A DNA stretch of 64,000 bases from NCBI GenBank assembly GCA_029207755.1, contig JARCOQ010000003.1, positions 47,908,971 through 47,972,970 of the forward strand, given 5' to 3'. A model generated the notes under the pieces. The model saw nothing but the letters and a program-made list of their open reading frames with translations. It ran no database searches and had not been told where the DNA came from. The DNA comes from Chamaea fasciata (Eukaryota > Chordata > Aves > Passeriformes > Sylviidae). Shown one piece after another: positions 12,001 to 26,300 of the stretch; the stretch's first letter is position 1, and every line of letters begins with the position of its first letter. Both the position numbers and the translations under genes were made by a program.

Positions 12001-15000
12001 AAAACTTGAAATCCTGATGTTTGTGAGGTATGTAAGTAAAAGTCTTATCACAGAAAAAAAAAAAAAACAACAAAAAAAGGAGACTAATGAAAACATTGCA
12101 ATCAGGAATTTGTATGAAATTTAAATGTAAAAATAGAACTGTTTACAAAACAGATTTATCACCTAGAATTTTATATAAACAAAGTGATGTTTTAATTATA
12201 AAAGAACTTTAAAATACACTAAAGCATGACCCCAGTCTAAATTTACTCACTATGTTTGTAATAACTTAATGCTCACTGAGACTATACAACAGGGAATGTG
12301 AAAGGATCTAGCTGATGAAGTATCCATTTTTCTTTGTTGCAAACGCAAAATTAATTTGGATTTGAGAGTGCATTTTGAAACAAAACAGCTACTTTATTTA
12401 CTGTGATTCTCCTTTCCCATAAAAATTTAGAGGCATAAATTTCAGTTCTCCTTTTAATGAGATAGATAAAGAAACTGAATAGAAATGGGAATAAATATCC
12501 AAATCAAAGCTACTGTTTTCCGCAGAACAAGTTCTGTAACAAGAATTCAGTCTAAAAATTATCCTTTTTTTCCTTAGTAACAGAAAGAAAAAGGATAAGA
12601 GCTCAACTTCTTCAATAGCCTAGCAAATTCTCCATTAATGAGTCAACTTTGAACACTTTATTTTTGATGTCACAGTCACTGAGAAGGTAAATGGGCTCGC
12701 ACAAGTTTTACCTTCTTGGCCTTTTGAAGCAAAGACTATCCTGAAAGAAAACAAGGTTATCCTAAACCAAAGCAAAAATTTTGTGACTATTTTATAGCTG
12801 CTGACAGACACTGATTTTCCTAAAGCAACAGTTCCCTATTCTGAGTGGGTTTGTCTTTACAAACATAACCACAGACCAACTCTCATTGCTACTAGCTTTG
12901 AGCCAGAAGGTAGCACTGAAATGGTGTGTGCATGGTTGAATTTTACCCAAACTCAAAAAGTTTTGCTTCACACTGGATGCTCTTTAAGTGAGCTGTTTAC
13001 TGTAGATAAATATAAGAAGAAACCCTAAATTATTACTAATAGTTGCATTCTTACTACTCCATAAGTTGTGGAAATCCCTACAAATACCAGCTGAATATCA
13101 GCACGGTGGATGAAAAATGAATAAATATTTACACCTTTACAATTTGAAATCTAGTGCTATGTGATACTGTCTGGAAATCATAATGAAGAAAAAGCTTAAA
13201 TCTTTGCTCTCTTGGTGACTTATTTCTGTTTCCTTTTTTCTATGAAGTTCCACTTACTCTTCTTCATCAAGAAAAAGAAACAACACTTTTGATGAGGCTT
13301 TCAAGTTGGATTTTCTTTTTCCAGTGAGAAATTTAATTTAAAGCATTAGCTAATGCCTAACAAAATTGAACTAACAGTCAGTATAGTCATGTGCCTTAAA
13401 CAAATATGTTGTGAAAATCCACAAACATCAAGCACCAGGTTTCCAGGAAACCAAAGGGAAGAAAAGGACTTAATAAAATGGGCATAAATTAATCCATCAT
13501 TTCCAACTAGCCTGTGCAACTTGCCCTAATACTTGTGCCACTATCTGTGGTTACCAGCTGTAATTCCTGTGGAAGAGAAAGCATATGCCAGGGAAGGGGA
13601 AAGCCCTTCGACCCTCCAGAAATTATCCTCTCCCTTCTAAAACGGTTCTCTGGTGTCCTAAGACCTCAAAGTAGTATCCTGGCCCTGGTGAATACCAGGA
13701 AAAACCCCCTGCCATTCAGTTCAGACCAGCTGAGCCTTCTGTGTGCTTCCAGGGCGGTGTCACCCCTTCATCCTACAGAGCTTCAACAAAGCTGCCCTAT
13801 GGCAAACAGGTCCTGGTTTCTCCCATGTTTGTTTTCACTCTGGCTCTCTTCAGCAATATATATGCAAAGGCCCAGATTTATAACTTATTTAGGGGAATAT
13901 AGATAGAAAATAATGAGATTTTCAAAATTACTCAAAATCCAGACTCTCTCAAGTAAATATGCATTACAACTATGTTCTTAAACTTCTTTCTGTTCTGTAC
14001 ATAGCTGATACTAGTGACTGGCTGTTGCTGTTGCCTGCTGACATGTGTTCAGGTTCCCTTATTCCATGGGCTCTTTCTTCGACTGCTCCATTCTTCCATC
14101 CTTCCTCCATGTCTATATCCCAAGAAATTTTCTGCAGTTCTCTCTGCCTCACGGACTGTGTCATTTCACCATCTCCTATTTCCACAATTCCACCCCATTT
14201 CCTTTACAACATCCCTTCTGAATAGCCTTTTTGTTCACACTTCTCACTTTCAGTTATTTTCTCCTTTTCTTGCTGTGTCCAGATTTAATTCTTTCCCCCT
14301 ACACCTCCAATAAAAATAGTTAAGTGGGAATATTTCCTTGTAATATTTTCCCCGTTCATGTACTCATTTTTTACTCAGGCACCTGCTACCTAGACAAAAT
14401 ATTGAGCTAGAGGGGCTTCACATCTAATTCAGCATGGCCATTCCTAGGTGTGGTTTTTGTGAAGGGTGAAAGCATCATCCTAGCTTTGCCTTTCTGTCTT
14501 GAGCTCAGCTACTGTAGATGTTATAAAAACACAGAACTTCCTGAGTGGCACTTCAAACACAAGGTCTTAAAGCAGGAGATGTGCAAGGTAGAAATCAACA
14601 AGAGCAAAGAAGCAAATACTTGTTCTATTTCTTGAGGGTCATTGAACATAAAGTGCTTCCTCACAGGAAGAAGGTAAGATTATTACCCAGATGGCTATCA
14701 GGTAAAAATTACTGGAGTGAAGCAGTACTGCAGGTTAGCAGCCAGGATTTGTCCTCTCACGGAACTGAATCCATCACATCAGCAGGACCTGGAGGAAGAG
14801 CTGGCATGAGGACATGGGCCATGTATGTTAGACCATCTGAAAGGGCTGAGGATTTGTCTTCTGACTTTGAAATAAAGAGCCCTGGTACTGCTGAGACTGT
14901 GAAGAACTTCCACCAAAAAATTAGAAAGCTTCCACTGTGCTATTTCAAACAAAGACAGCATAAAGTGTTTGGATTTATGAAAAACCTTTTCTCCAAATAA

Positions 15001-18000
15001 TCAATGTTTGAAAGAACCAAATATTTCCCTAATTCCCCCCAGACATCCCCATTGTGGATGAGTAATGAGAAATTAATCATCCTGTCAAAATAAATGCTGT
15101 GAGACCTTTTAGTCACGCTCACCCCTCTCTCCATAATAGATTTTTGTCAGTCATTCAACTAGGTGTCCCAAAAGACAGCGCTGCATCTCAGCTCCTTTTG
15201 TATAGTCTTTTTTTTTTCTATCTGGGACTAATTCCAACATTCCTTGATATGTCAGGAGTCAATCACACATCACAGGAGCCCAACCCATCATCACACCCTC
15301 CTTGCCTCCACTGACTGCCACAGCACCACACAGCACCAGCTCTTCATTAAGTCAGTGTTGATTCCTGTCTTCCTGCAGCTGATACCCAGGATCTTCCTGA
15401 CGCAAGCAGACACAGCTGGTGCATCTGTGGGGTTTTAACTGCTTAGATGGATAAATACAGGGCTAGAAGAATATAATAAGGTCAGGGAATTACTAAACAA
15501 GGGTCCTCACAGGCATATGAGTTCATTTACATCACACATATTTCTGCTAAAGTTAATATAGCAGTGTAATTAGAAATGTGAGTAAGAAAAAGGAAGAAGT
15601 AACTTGGGTTTTCTGTTCCTCTGAGTCATGACAGCTAAAAGAACCTGGAGTTTTTCTGTAGATACAAAATTGAGATGATGGGTTTTATCTCCAGAGAAAA
15701 CATCCATTTTATATTTTTGACATCTTAGATTTTAATTCTTTTTTCTACAGCCAGTAGCTCAATAGAAGTTTTTTTTTTGTCTTTGTATTACTGAGTCTTC
15801 ATTTCTCAATAGCATGCATGATCTTTCCATTAATGTGCAAACACATTCATTAGAGTGAACTATCATCTAGTTTTAATTATCAGTTTATATTTGAAGTGCA
15901 TCTGGGAAGACTGCTGAGTAGTAGAAACCTGGCTGCAGAGAGACAGATCTGAGAGTTAACCTCTGCACTTCTGATGGGACACGACCAGAGAATATAGACT
16001 TATAAAGCAAATAACTTTCAAATTTAAAAAATACCATATGTGCAAATCACTGATGCTTTTTAACCCTGGAAGTGTTGGTAGGCGGATGGAGAATGTTTTC
16101 TTTCCTTCCAGGCATCTGTAGACTTTCACATCTCACCCACTTCAGCTGAGTATACACTGTAGGAGTGTTGTAGAAGTGGAAAGGGGCTGCACACGTGAGA
16201 TGATCCAAGCTGTGACACCAGCTCTGATCTAGACAGGGCTCAAACCTAGCCCAGAAATAGCCTCATTGACAACACCTTGGCAATTGTCAGCATCCTGACC
16301 CTTGTTGTGACATTTCAGGTTGTGACATTCAGAAGACACAGTTTTAAGTCTATAGCTCTGGTTTTAGGTATCCAAGAAGGCTGGATCTCAGCTTGGTGGA
16401 CCAGGGACATTTCTGTGCTCCCAGATTCTGTGCAGGTAAATTCTCCAGCTGTGTCACAACCTATCACCAGAGTAGAATTTTGGGGATCCAGTTAGTTATC
16501 TTTGCCGTAACTCTTGTGGTAAGAACAGTAGTCACACAGCCTGGAAGACAGCCACTGCTGATGTTAACCAAAACCTCCATTCAGATGTTTGAGAGAACAG
16601 GAGTCCAAAGTATGTCATAAAGCACACCCACCTTTCCATCTAACAAACCTCTGCAATCCTTCTAATGATTTGAGACAGGTCAAATCATGTCCTCAAAGTT
16701 CCAGACTCTGATTTGGAATTAAGAGTCAAGGTTTTATCTAAAGCTAGCATAATGATGAATTAGCTTATTTTGGTTTAATCAAATATTAGGGCAATTCCTC
16801 TTTCATTCAAACCCAGCTGAAGATCAGGCTGAAGATTAATGCATCTTTGTCTCTGAGCAGTCTTAGCCTTAAAAAACTATCATTGGTTCAGGCTGGTCAG
16901 CTGAAGAGTCAGAAGTATCCTGAGGAGATGAGCTGTAATGAATAATGTGTCCTTTTTCCAGAAAATATAAAAAGTCAACTCTTTCTAGTGATGCCAGTCA
17001 ATTGGTTTATGAGGCAATCTGTAGTCTTTCCATTAGCAGGCATGTAAGATATGGCTGTGGATATTCCCTGTCTTTTTACAATAAAATCTCACCTCTCTTA
17101 CAGCTGCAAAAGTCAAACCAAAGGAAGCTTCATCAGCTCCAGCCCAGGCCAAATACCCTATCTTCAGTAAAGGGTTCATGGGTTTTGTGTTACAAGCTTT
17201 TAACAAAATCCCATTTCACACAAATGAGCTCTTTTACATTTAGAAAAAGATGGTCCTCTTTGGATGTTTTCAATCAGAGCTTTTAAACTCTAAAGTCCCT
17301 ATTTCATGGATATTTTCTCCCTTAGTCACTGCTATGCTGAGCTACTCGTCACCTGTCTACTGTAATTGTAGGAGGGATCATCAGAAGTGGAACATTTTTG
17401 AAGTAAGAGCGAGATATGCTAAAGACTTTTGTGAATTAGATAAGGAATAGAAACTGGAAGATCCTATCCATGAGATCAAAGAAAACTGTAGAAGTGGTAT
17501 ATATGTGTCTCTGAGTTCTGCCTAGTAATTCAACCTTAACACTTATGAATATAAATTTTAATACATGATTAATTTATTTAAAAACTTAAGTAAAATTTTG
17601 AGGGCACTTTGTACAAAACATGTAGATAAACCTTTGCTATGCTGGAGGACTTCATGGAACTTCCAGAATAAACTAAATCTGAATACTGGCTTACTCCTAA
17701 GTGAGGTGTACAGCAAGGAACAGTATTTATGGCCAATGATGTTGGAGGCTTTCAGAGCTCCAAAAAGTAAGGACAGAACACCATATTATCTTCATTTTGC
17801 CCCTGCCTGAATACAAATAGAAAAATGTGCCTTCTTACACTGCAAACATTCAAACATTTGATGCTCCTCTTTAGTATTTTCTAATCGGACCTGTGTTCCA
17901 GCAGTCTCCCCAATTCTCCTGAGATGTAACACCCCTAAAACGTTGCTGCAGTCGTCAGTCAAAGACGTGGCCTCTAAAGTGCTAATTCTTATAGCAGTTT

Positions 18001-20059
18001 AAAGACATATTACTCCATTAACGTATCATAACTGCTTCTCACATGTGCTGGTTTATATACTAAAATAAATATACAGATGGACATTTTGCTTTATTTACTT
18101 ACCTTCCCCTCAAGGAGTGGCAGACACCTCATACTCATGGCATTGCACATCCACTGGAAAATGTCATGCAGAGATAGCAGCAGTATATGTGGTCCCTCCA
18201 TATTTGCATTTAATGTAATTGTATTAAAAATCTGCTGTAGCAAGATCTTATTACAGCAAAAACAAGCAAACAAACAAAAGAAACATTGAGCGGGAATATG
18301 TACTATTTTTTTGTAAGTCTACAGTTCAACTTAATTTCGAAGATTGTAATTTCATGAGAAAGAATGTTAAAGCTTCCTTATTTCATCAGATTTTTGCTGC
18401 TAGAATAAACAAGAAAGAGAGAGGTCTTGACAGCAGTGCACTGTAAAAATTATAATAATATTTAGAAACTTGTAATGCCAATATAATTTTTATACTTTAC
18501 AACAGGAACACCACAAATGTATCTGCCTCTGTTAATAGCAATGCTAGTGAACCAAAGCAAGTGACTGAAGTGTAGCATTCTGAAGATCACTAAAGTGAGT
18601 TAAGCATTATAAATCCATTTCTGTTTTGCTTCTGTTATTTTCTCTATCAAAAATATTTCAAATTTTTAAAGGGGTAACCCGGCAGTTTGCTTAATTTTAT
18701 TTTACTTTTTAGTTGCAGAACTAGCTCTTGTAGATTGCACTGCCTAACCAATGCCGTCAGCATATTATCTCAAGTACATCTTGAGCAGTTCTGCACATTT
18801 CAGCACAAGTTTTCTTTGAAAAGATGACTTACGTAGATCCATCTGCAAGAAGAAGCTCATTTGGTGAGTTTGACTTCAACAGACACTTCAATGTCTTGCA
18901 AAATAGAGACAGACCCTGAACCTGAAGTATTTTCCTTTTTGAATGCTGCTAGATGATTGTTATTGAGGAGAGATGGAAGGAAGGGTAAAGCATCACTGGA
19001 AAACATTGCTGGTTCCTAGCCTGTACTTCTTTGAGAAGAATTGTTCACTCACTTCAGCAGATATTTTTCTCCAAGTATTCCAGAGATCATGCAGATTTAA
19101 ATCACTTTCTGATAAAGCTTTTGGCTCTGTTTAGCCGTCTCCATTTTTTCAATGTAACACTCAGACCACTGCAGAGACCACAAACAATCATGCATAGTTT
19201 TGAGTTGTTGAAGAGTAATTACTTGAGATTTAACTCCTTCACTGAAGTGCTTGCTATTCTTTGCCTCTGTAGAAACCATTGTGTTTTCAAACCAGAATAT
19301 TCAGAAATCATGAACTGTGTCTGATATTTGGTGTAATTCATATGATTTTTCATGACAGCTGGTTTTTTGCAGGGGCAGCTTAGAGTGTGGAGGAGTTCCT
19401 TTTCTTTCCTTTTTTCTTTAAAGACAGAAAGATAAGCTTTTTACAAAATCACTTGCTTTGGTGATTTGGAGTTTTAGTAAATTTTATTAAACTTTGCACT
19501 GCCAGCAGGGCAGATGGCATCTCAGCAAAGCACAGCAGAGAGACAAAACCACCTCCCTCAACCTCTTGAAGCAGCCCAGGATATGGTTAGCGTTCTACTA
19601 TTGTAGTCATTGCAAACAGTAAGATGTGACTATATTAGCCATTGCTTCTGACTTCATTGCTCCCCATGTGAATGCCAGAATAAATACCCAGAGATCCCAA
19701 GTAACTGTGAAAGAGTGAAACTCAGATGGATCCTGCCCATGGCCATGGCAGGCTGTGCTAAGGCAAGGCTGCCGTGTGGCTTCACCCCACTTTTGGGTCA
19801 ACCCCGTGGGTGCTCAGCACACACAAGGGACTCTGTCTGTGTAGCTGTTCCTGGAAAAAGATAGAAATAAGCATTACTGCCTTCCCTCCACCACAAACAG
19901 CCCGGCAGTCATCTGAGTAGCAGGGACATGTCATGCCTGCCTTCATCAATAACGAAATTAAAATCTTGATTGTCATTAAAAAAGCTTCTTTTTTTTTTCT
20001 TCTTTTTTTTTCCTTTTTTTTTTTTTTTCCCTAGGTTGTAACAAGCATTTCAACTGTTC
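12001..20059. other. intergenic, no gene seen
   Basis: About 8 kb of mostly AT-rich, unique-looking DNA. It holds short A runs (12054-12078) and no conserved reading frame. The open frame at 14545-15000 begins with GTG and matches no family I know. The texture at 16740-16900 could be constrained non-coding DNA but has no decisive motif. Confidence 0.55.
19988..20032. repeat. T-rich simple tract
   Basis: Three T runs interrupted by short C-containing breaks (TTCTTC, TTCC). Low complexity, intergenic. Confidence 0.9.
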
Positions 20060-20620
20060 ATTTGTGTTAATGTTGCAAGATAGGGTGTAACCTGTAGACT
20101 AACTAATTAAATGCTCTTTGATTTTGAGTGAAGTGTTTGGTACAGTCTAGACAACAGAGTCTAATTAGCGCTGGATGTTTAATGGAACTAAAGACCCATG
20201 AAAAGCAAAAGGTGCTGAAATAAAAAGTCAGTGAGAGAGATGTCAACATAAATGAGAGTGAAATATGGAAAACAAAATCACCCTTTGCTGTGCTAGAAAT
20301 ACCATTCCCTCGGAAAAAACCTCCATATTAATTATGAAAATTTGAAAAAATCCAATCAACTCCAAAGTCCAGCTGTTTAGGGTAATATAATGGAAAGCTA
20401 TCCAAAACACATTATGTCAGCAAGCAACAAATTAAGGCATTTTGCACTATCTCACTGCATTTCATTTTTTCCAGGCAACAAATTCACCCCAGTATTTTTA
20501 CAATAGAATAAAAACGCTGTGTGTATTTCTTTGTGAGCTATGATTCACAGCCTCGCAGCAGGAAATTGAAAGTTTGCCTTAACAGCACCTTCTTCTGTCT
20601 GTAAATGTAGCTAATTTGTG
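20060..20620. promoter_or_regulatory. possible conserved non-coding element
   Basis: Non-repetitive, AT-rich block with three exact homeodomain cores TAATTA (20104-20109, 20162-20167, 20329-20334), a CTTTGAT TCF/LEF-like site near 20115, and no coding potential. Clustering of TAATTA is above what the base composition suggests. Enhancer status is inference from motifs and texture alone. The nearest promoter is that of SAMD5, about 11 kb away. Confidence 0.25.
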
Positions 20621-21883
20621 GTTTTCCTCAGCTGAGAAAAATGTGGATGCAACTTTAGATTAGTATGTAGTTAAGTCCATAAATAAAAAAAATTTTAAAA
20701 GCCTTCAATAGATTGGTCAGCTTTAAACCAGTAAACTTTTATTCAATGCATGTGTTCTCTCTAAGAGGGGATTAAGCTGAATGGTTTAGGAATAACAAAG
20801 CTAGATTGCCCCTCCCCAGCTCTGCACTAATTCCCTGGTACCGTGCTGAAGAGCTGGGAGCAAGCTGTACCAAATCAATGCCAAAAACTATGGCCCACTT
20901 GGTTCTTCAGCACCTCTCATTCCCAGAAACCACCTTGTTTTGCAAAGGGGAGTTAGTTTTAGTTTTAGGTTTGGTGGAACACTTGGTTTTCTCCGGTTTT
21001 CTTTTAGGGCTTTTCAGTGTATATTCAGTTTATGTATTCTGAAGGAAAGCAAGAGAACAAAGGAATCTGGAAGCCAGTAATACACTGTACATATACTACT
21101 AACACTCGTTCCTGAATAGGATTATATAGAAAAAAAACCAAACTAAAAAAAACCCCACCAAAACAAAAGCAAACAAATGGAAAGAAAACAAACACCCACA
21201 GCAATTGCAATACAAAACCAGATCCCTTAATCCTGCAGCAGCATGTCAGTAGATTTATAATCCAGCCCTTGCTTTCTGAGAAACAACACTTGCTTAATGA
21301 TGTACAGCATCCCTGCCTGGGGGATGCAGTAGGGCATACATCCCTGCAAGGGCAAAGCTTCCTGAGGAGGGATGTGTGCCCTGTGCTCTGTGGCAGACTG
21401 CTGTGCCATGGGTCAGTGCAATGCAGAAGTGGCACCTGGCCCCTGTCAGACATGAAGAACAGAAGCTTGAGCAGCTCAGACTTTGTTTAGCTGTCATGGG
21501 GCAGGAGTAAAAATGGCTCAGTGGTTCTGGAAGTCCCTCCTGGCTCTGAGCTCTGTTGCTTTTCTCCTCACACCTCACTGCCCATATACAGTGGCAGACA
21601 ATGCTTACCTTCTACATAAAGCCACTGCACCCTCTTCCATATCTTCAAAACATAGAAACCAGGATAATGTATTCCCGAGCTGGGCTCCTGTGCAGCGCTG
21701 GGACATGCTTCCTGGGCTCTCCCAGTTAGCCCTGGTAACTCATAGCCTGGATAAACTTTGATAAACTTGGTAGAGATTAGCAAACAAAAAAAAATTGGTG
21801 GGCATCACAGCACAACCTTGGAGTACAGGAGCTGTTTTCCTTCTGGTCAGAAATAAACAATATTAAATAAACTAAATAAACTT
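20621..21883. other. intergenic, no gene seen
   Basis: Contains an A/C tract at 21127-21190 and a slightly GC-richer part (21290-21780) with short overlapping open frames that match nothing I recognise. The last bases carry several AATAAA motifs leading into the A16 run. Confidence 0.5.
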
Positions 21884-21899
21884 AAAAAAAAAAAAAAAA
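21884..21899 (+). repeat. A16 run preceded by AATAAA motifs
   Basis: The run is preceded by AATAAACAATATTAAATAAA and ACTAAATAAACTT. This looks like the 3' end of a polyadenylated retrocopy, but no target-site duplication or parent gene was recognised. Confidence 0.6.
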
Positions 21900-23159
21900 T
21901 GTACTTCATCAGCATATTGGAGCTCATCCCAGGGGACCAGAATCAACCTAGTTCAAAGCAGCCTTCCTGACTTGGGTATAGCCTGAAAACCAGATACTTT
22001 ACACTGAGTGTTTCTCACTACCAGTATGTTTCTATTACTATTTTCCAATGCAGCTGCAGCCACGTTGCTCAGACGATGGGTTAAATGCTTTCACCTTCTC
22101 TACTTGTCAGTCCTGAAGCTACTGCTATTGCTGAGAAAAGGAAAGAACTGACTCAGCAGTCACAGCAGCAGGATTTCATATAGATCAGCACAGCACACAA
22201 GGTGGCACCATATGTTCCTGCCCTTCAGCATCTAACAAATATCAATTAATTCCAGCAGGCACCAACACAGAAGCAAATACTAATTAGAGATTTGGAGAAA
22301 GTGGTGGTATTAGCAGTCTAAATATTGGGGGAAATTCATGCAATGCTTGGAGGCATCTGAAGGAGGACAAACTGAAGGTCAATTGCGTATTTGCATTTAA
22401 AAAGCTGTGATAGCAGTCAGCCACCCCCCACTCCCCACAACATGCTAAACCAGAGTTAGCTTGGTCAGAGAAGATTTGGGAAGCAGGCTTGGAAGTTCAT
22501 ATTGAGTGCAATGAGGAGCAGGCTCTTGTGTGAGTGGCTAAGAGGAAGAAAATACTGAACTAAAAGAAAGATACCTTCACTCTGCAGTTTTGAGAATGTC
22601 ACAGAGCATATTGGTGCTGCTTATCCATAGCTAAATAATAGAACAAGAAACAATCGCTTCTTCAAAAGTACAAATTCCTGTAATTTCAATTATTTTGAGG
22701 GATCTACCCCTGGTTATATACAATATATTTTACTCGAATTTACTGCAGTCTTTATAAGGCATTTATTCCCCATGACTGGGAAGCTTGCATGGTGACAAGG
22801 AAGAGGGAACTGAGAGCTCTTATTCCATAGATAGTGACAAAGCTGAGATAGATCTTATTTTCTTTTTTTAAAGGAATATTTGTTATATCTACTAACAAAA
22901 CCTGCTGTTCTCTGTAAAGTCTTTAAGTACTTTAAGTACTGTGACTTGATGACAGGAGCCTACTGCCAACAAGGGAGTGGAACTTGCAGGTAGGGGCTCT
23001 GTTTAAGTGAGCCCTAGCAGTGGATTGAAACATTAAGGTTCCAAAGGTAAGGTGGAAGTTCAGCCTTAAGAGTTTGTGCACCCAAGCTCCTTCAAAGATT
23101 CCAGTTCAGAGGGTTAGAATATCAGCAGTGGTGACATAATCTCCAATCTGTGCAGTTGA
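21900..23159. other. intergenic, no gene seen
   Basis: Unique-looking DNA without recognisable genes. A small tandem TTTAAGTAC duplication lies near 22921-22940. Confidence 0.55.
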
Positions 23160-23335
23160 TTACAAAAAAACCAAAACCAAAACAACAAAAAACCCCATCA
23201 ACAACAACGACCAAAAAAACAAACAAAACAAAACAAACCCAAAGGAATCAACAAAAACCCAACAAAAAACCCAAAACAAACAACAACAACAACAACAACA
23301 ACAAAAAACCCCACCAAAACCAACAAAAATAATCA
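23160..23335. repeat. A/C low-complexity tract with (AAC)n core
   Basis: About 175 bp of A runs broken by C or CCC, including an (AAC)n microsatellite of eight to nine units near 23280-23303. Both strands are open for about 60 codons only because the composition excludes stop codons; neither frame is a gene. The minus strand carries GGGG and GGG runs separated by T-rich spacers. Confidence 0.92.
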
Positions 23336-26300
23336 AACTCAACACAGATTTACATGCAGGTCTGTATTTTGAAAGGCAACAAGAGGAAGCAGGGCCAGAG
23401 TACCAAAAGCCATGGAAAAGTGGCTTTCATAACACTGACTACAACTTAACAGAGCCATTGCCTGTTGTGAAATCCCACCCCAGCAGCTACAACCTGTCAG
23501 AAGATTTCTACTGCAATGTATGTTGGCAACCAGAAGTAATTGCACAGAAAAAAAAAAAATAGAGTAAGGAATAATTATTGATTTTCCAGGTGTATTTTCA
23601 TAGAATTTAGAGGTTTTCTTTTCCTCCAGAGCCAGGGCAAACAAAGTCTCTGGAGATCAACATCCCAAGTATTTCTTTTGGAGCAGAGGAAAATCGTACC
23701 ACTGTATCATACCAATGGTGGCTTGTCCTTGTCCATCAACTGTTCTTTGTTTCCCGAGGTAGGTTAGTGCAGTCCTTTGTTTTTCTGCTTTGTTTTGGTT
23801 TCAATTTCTTTCTCTGTAGAAACTTTGTTAATGCTGAAGATAAAAGGACAGAGAGCTAGTAAGAGTAAAATGACAAAAAGCTTAGAAGGTGAGAAATGTG
23901 GAAAACTTTATCCCAAGGCTAGTTTTTGTGACTGATTAAGTAGAAACAACTGGAGCAACAAGACTAGTGCAAGGTCTGCATGTCGTCTGCTATTCACACG
24001 GATTAGTGCTGAGAATGAAGAAATTAAATGGATGGAGCTCAGAAAGGTAGAAAGTGTTCCAGGAACACTGCTCATGGAATTATTTGAAATGAAACTCCTC
24101 AAATGTGAATTAATATCTGATGTTGGGTGTTTCTGAAGTCCCAGCTGTTTCTTTATGAGGAGGAAGGCAAGGGGAGGGAGACTTCAGCATTGCTGTTTCT
24201 GCTTAACCCCTTGCAGCAATACCAGATCTCCAAAATGAAGTCACAGTCCTAAAGTGTGGCCTTTTCAGGGCCACTGTTCATCAGGTCACATTTCTTTGAA
24301 GACTGTGAGTCGCACAAGGTCACCCAACTTCAAAAAGCATAAAAAAGCCCATTAAATGCTTACAAGAGAGAAAGCACTGAGATTTGTGAGAGAAACTTTT
24401 GCACCAAGGACATTCACAAGAACAAGCCACCTTCGAGTCCTGAAAAATTGTAAGGCATGGGTGACATGACTTCAGGAGAGTTTAGTGGTGAAACAAAAAT
24501 GCAGAAAAAATATCAAAACAAATTGTCATTATACCCATAATTGACTATAGTTTCCAGTGCATTTTTTCCCTCTCTACTTGCCTTTCTCAGCCAAGTGAAG
24601 ATTTTACATATCAAATCATCTACGTTAAAGGCAGCTATGGCCTGACTTTGTGCTATTGTCTCCAGCAGTAGTTTTCCTATTCACCCTGACAGCCCCACAC
24701 TGATTTTCTTCTAGCTCAGGTCTTTCCTTTGATCCAAGGACTAAAATTCCCTGCACTAAGCTTAGCTGGACTTTTGAAAGAGCAGGTAATAATCAGGTAA
24801 TTTACTGACCACAGCCCTAAAGTCTAAAAGAAAAGACAATACTCAGAGGACAGCCAGAGCCTGTTTTACATTCCTAAGACCATTTCATGCATGACACAGA
24901 CCAAAGAAAAATCTGAATCCCTATTGGAAGGTTAAGTATATAGACTTAGAGAAATCTGACAGGCTCTATGTGTTGTATGAAAAAACAACAAACCCCAAAA
25001 CTAGTAATAGATGCTACCCATGCAGTACAAACCAGTGTGACCCCTGCAGTCACACATTTTGATATTCTAAACACCAAAAAAACCCCACATCACTGTGTTT
25101 TTAAAAAAATCCTAGCCTCTAAGCCTAGCCTTCAGGTATGTTTCATCCCTGGTGGAAGACAATGGAGAAGCCTGAACTGCCAAAGGACTTTTAAACAATG
25201 AATGAAAAAAAAAAGTAATTTCTACGGCTATCCTGCGCTCAGGAAAATGAAATTCAATAGTATAAAGTTAAATAATTTCTGCTTTTTTTCTGAAAAACCT
25301 CATAATTTGTGATAAAAACACTAAAATGCTTAATCCTAATAAGATATGACTCTGTGATATTTGGTAAATATGTAATAAGGAAAGAACTGACATTAGTGCT
25401 TTACTTGTCCATCAAAATTCCTAAGATACTCTTCAGGCTTTGAAAGAGTCTCATGGGAGCGTTTGGTAGAAAGGAGGATGACGCTTATGTGATCCAACTG
25501 ACAGATGGAAAGGCAGCTGCAATTTTCCTGTTGAATTCAGACTGCTGTATGATAAACGCCGTTTCAAATTGAAACCTTGATATATGAATGTAACTTGTTT
25601 GCAACACGAAAAGCATTGCTGACCAAAGGACATGTGCTAGGCAGCACAAGTTATCAAGGCAGTATGACCCCAGCTCTTCTGTCTTTAGCAATTCCGTATG
25701 TTACTACGAATCAAAGGAAAGGTTTGATTCACCTTATTTTGTGAACAAGTTGTAATTTGTGTCTGTAGAGTCCAGTGGATTCTGGAATTGGGATCTGTAG
25801 CTGGATCAGAAGAGTGGGTGCTCAGCTCTGTGCAGTGGCACTGAGGGAGCATGCATGTTTCATTTCCTCTCAGCTGGTCCAGGAGTTGGAGGTTTGTAGC
25901 TCACTACAAAATGACACTGAAATGACAAAAACATTTGCCATATTCAGAAATAAATGCACAGGCCAATTTTTTCGCCTCTTGTCTGGAGAAAGAGATAAAT
26001 GGAACTTTTCCACGCTCTGTGTCGTTCTGGGAGGGGCTGGGATTTTAGTCACCTGTGTAAGGACCTCAATCAGTAAATTGCAAGACAAAGGCAAAAAGGG
26101 AGGAAAAAACAAACAGCCGTCTAGCACAGAAAGCCCTGCTGAGGCTGCACTCAAAGTGCTTTTACAACATGAATAACAAAAGCAATTTTACAGCTTGGTG
26201 ACTGAAGTGACATAGCTGTATGGAGCAATTATTAAAGCAGACAAAAAGCAGATTTTCCCATGGGGGTCAGTCTGCACCCATCACTGTCGCAAAGCTGTGG

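Noticed and set aside
14545..15000. 151-codon plus-strand frame
   Set aside because: It begins at GTG, has no recognised domain, and no splice or promoter context.
25775..26176. 133-codon plus-strand frame with a lysine-rich end
   Set aside because: It begins at GTG and resembles no family; treated as chance.
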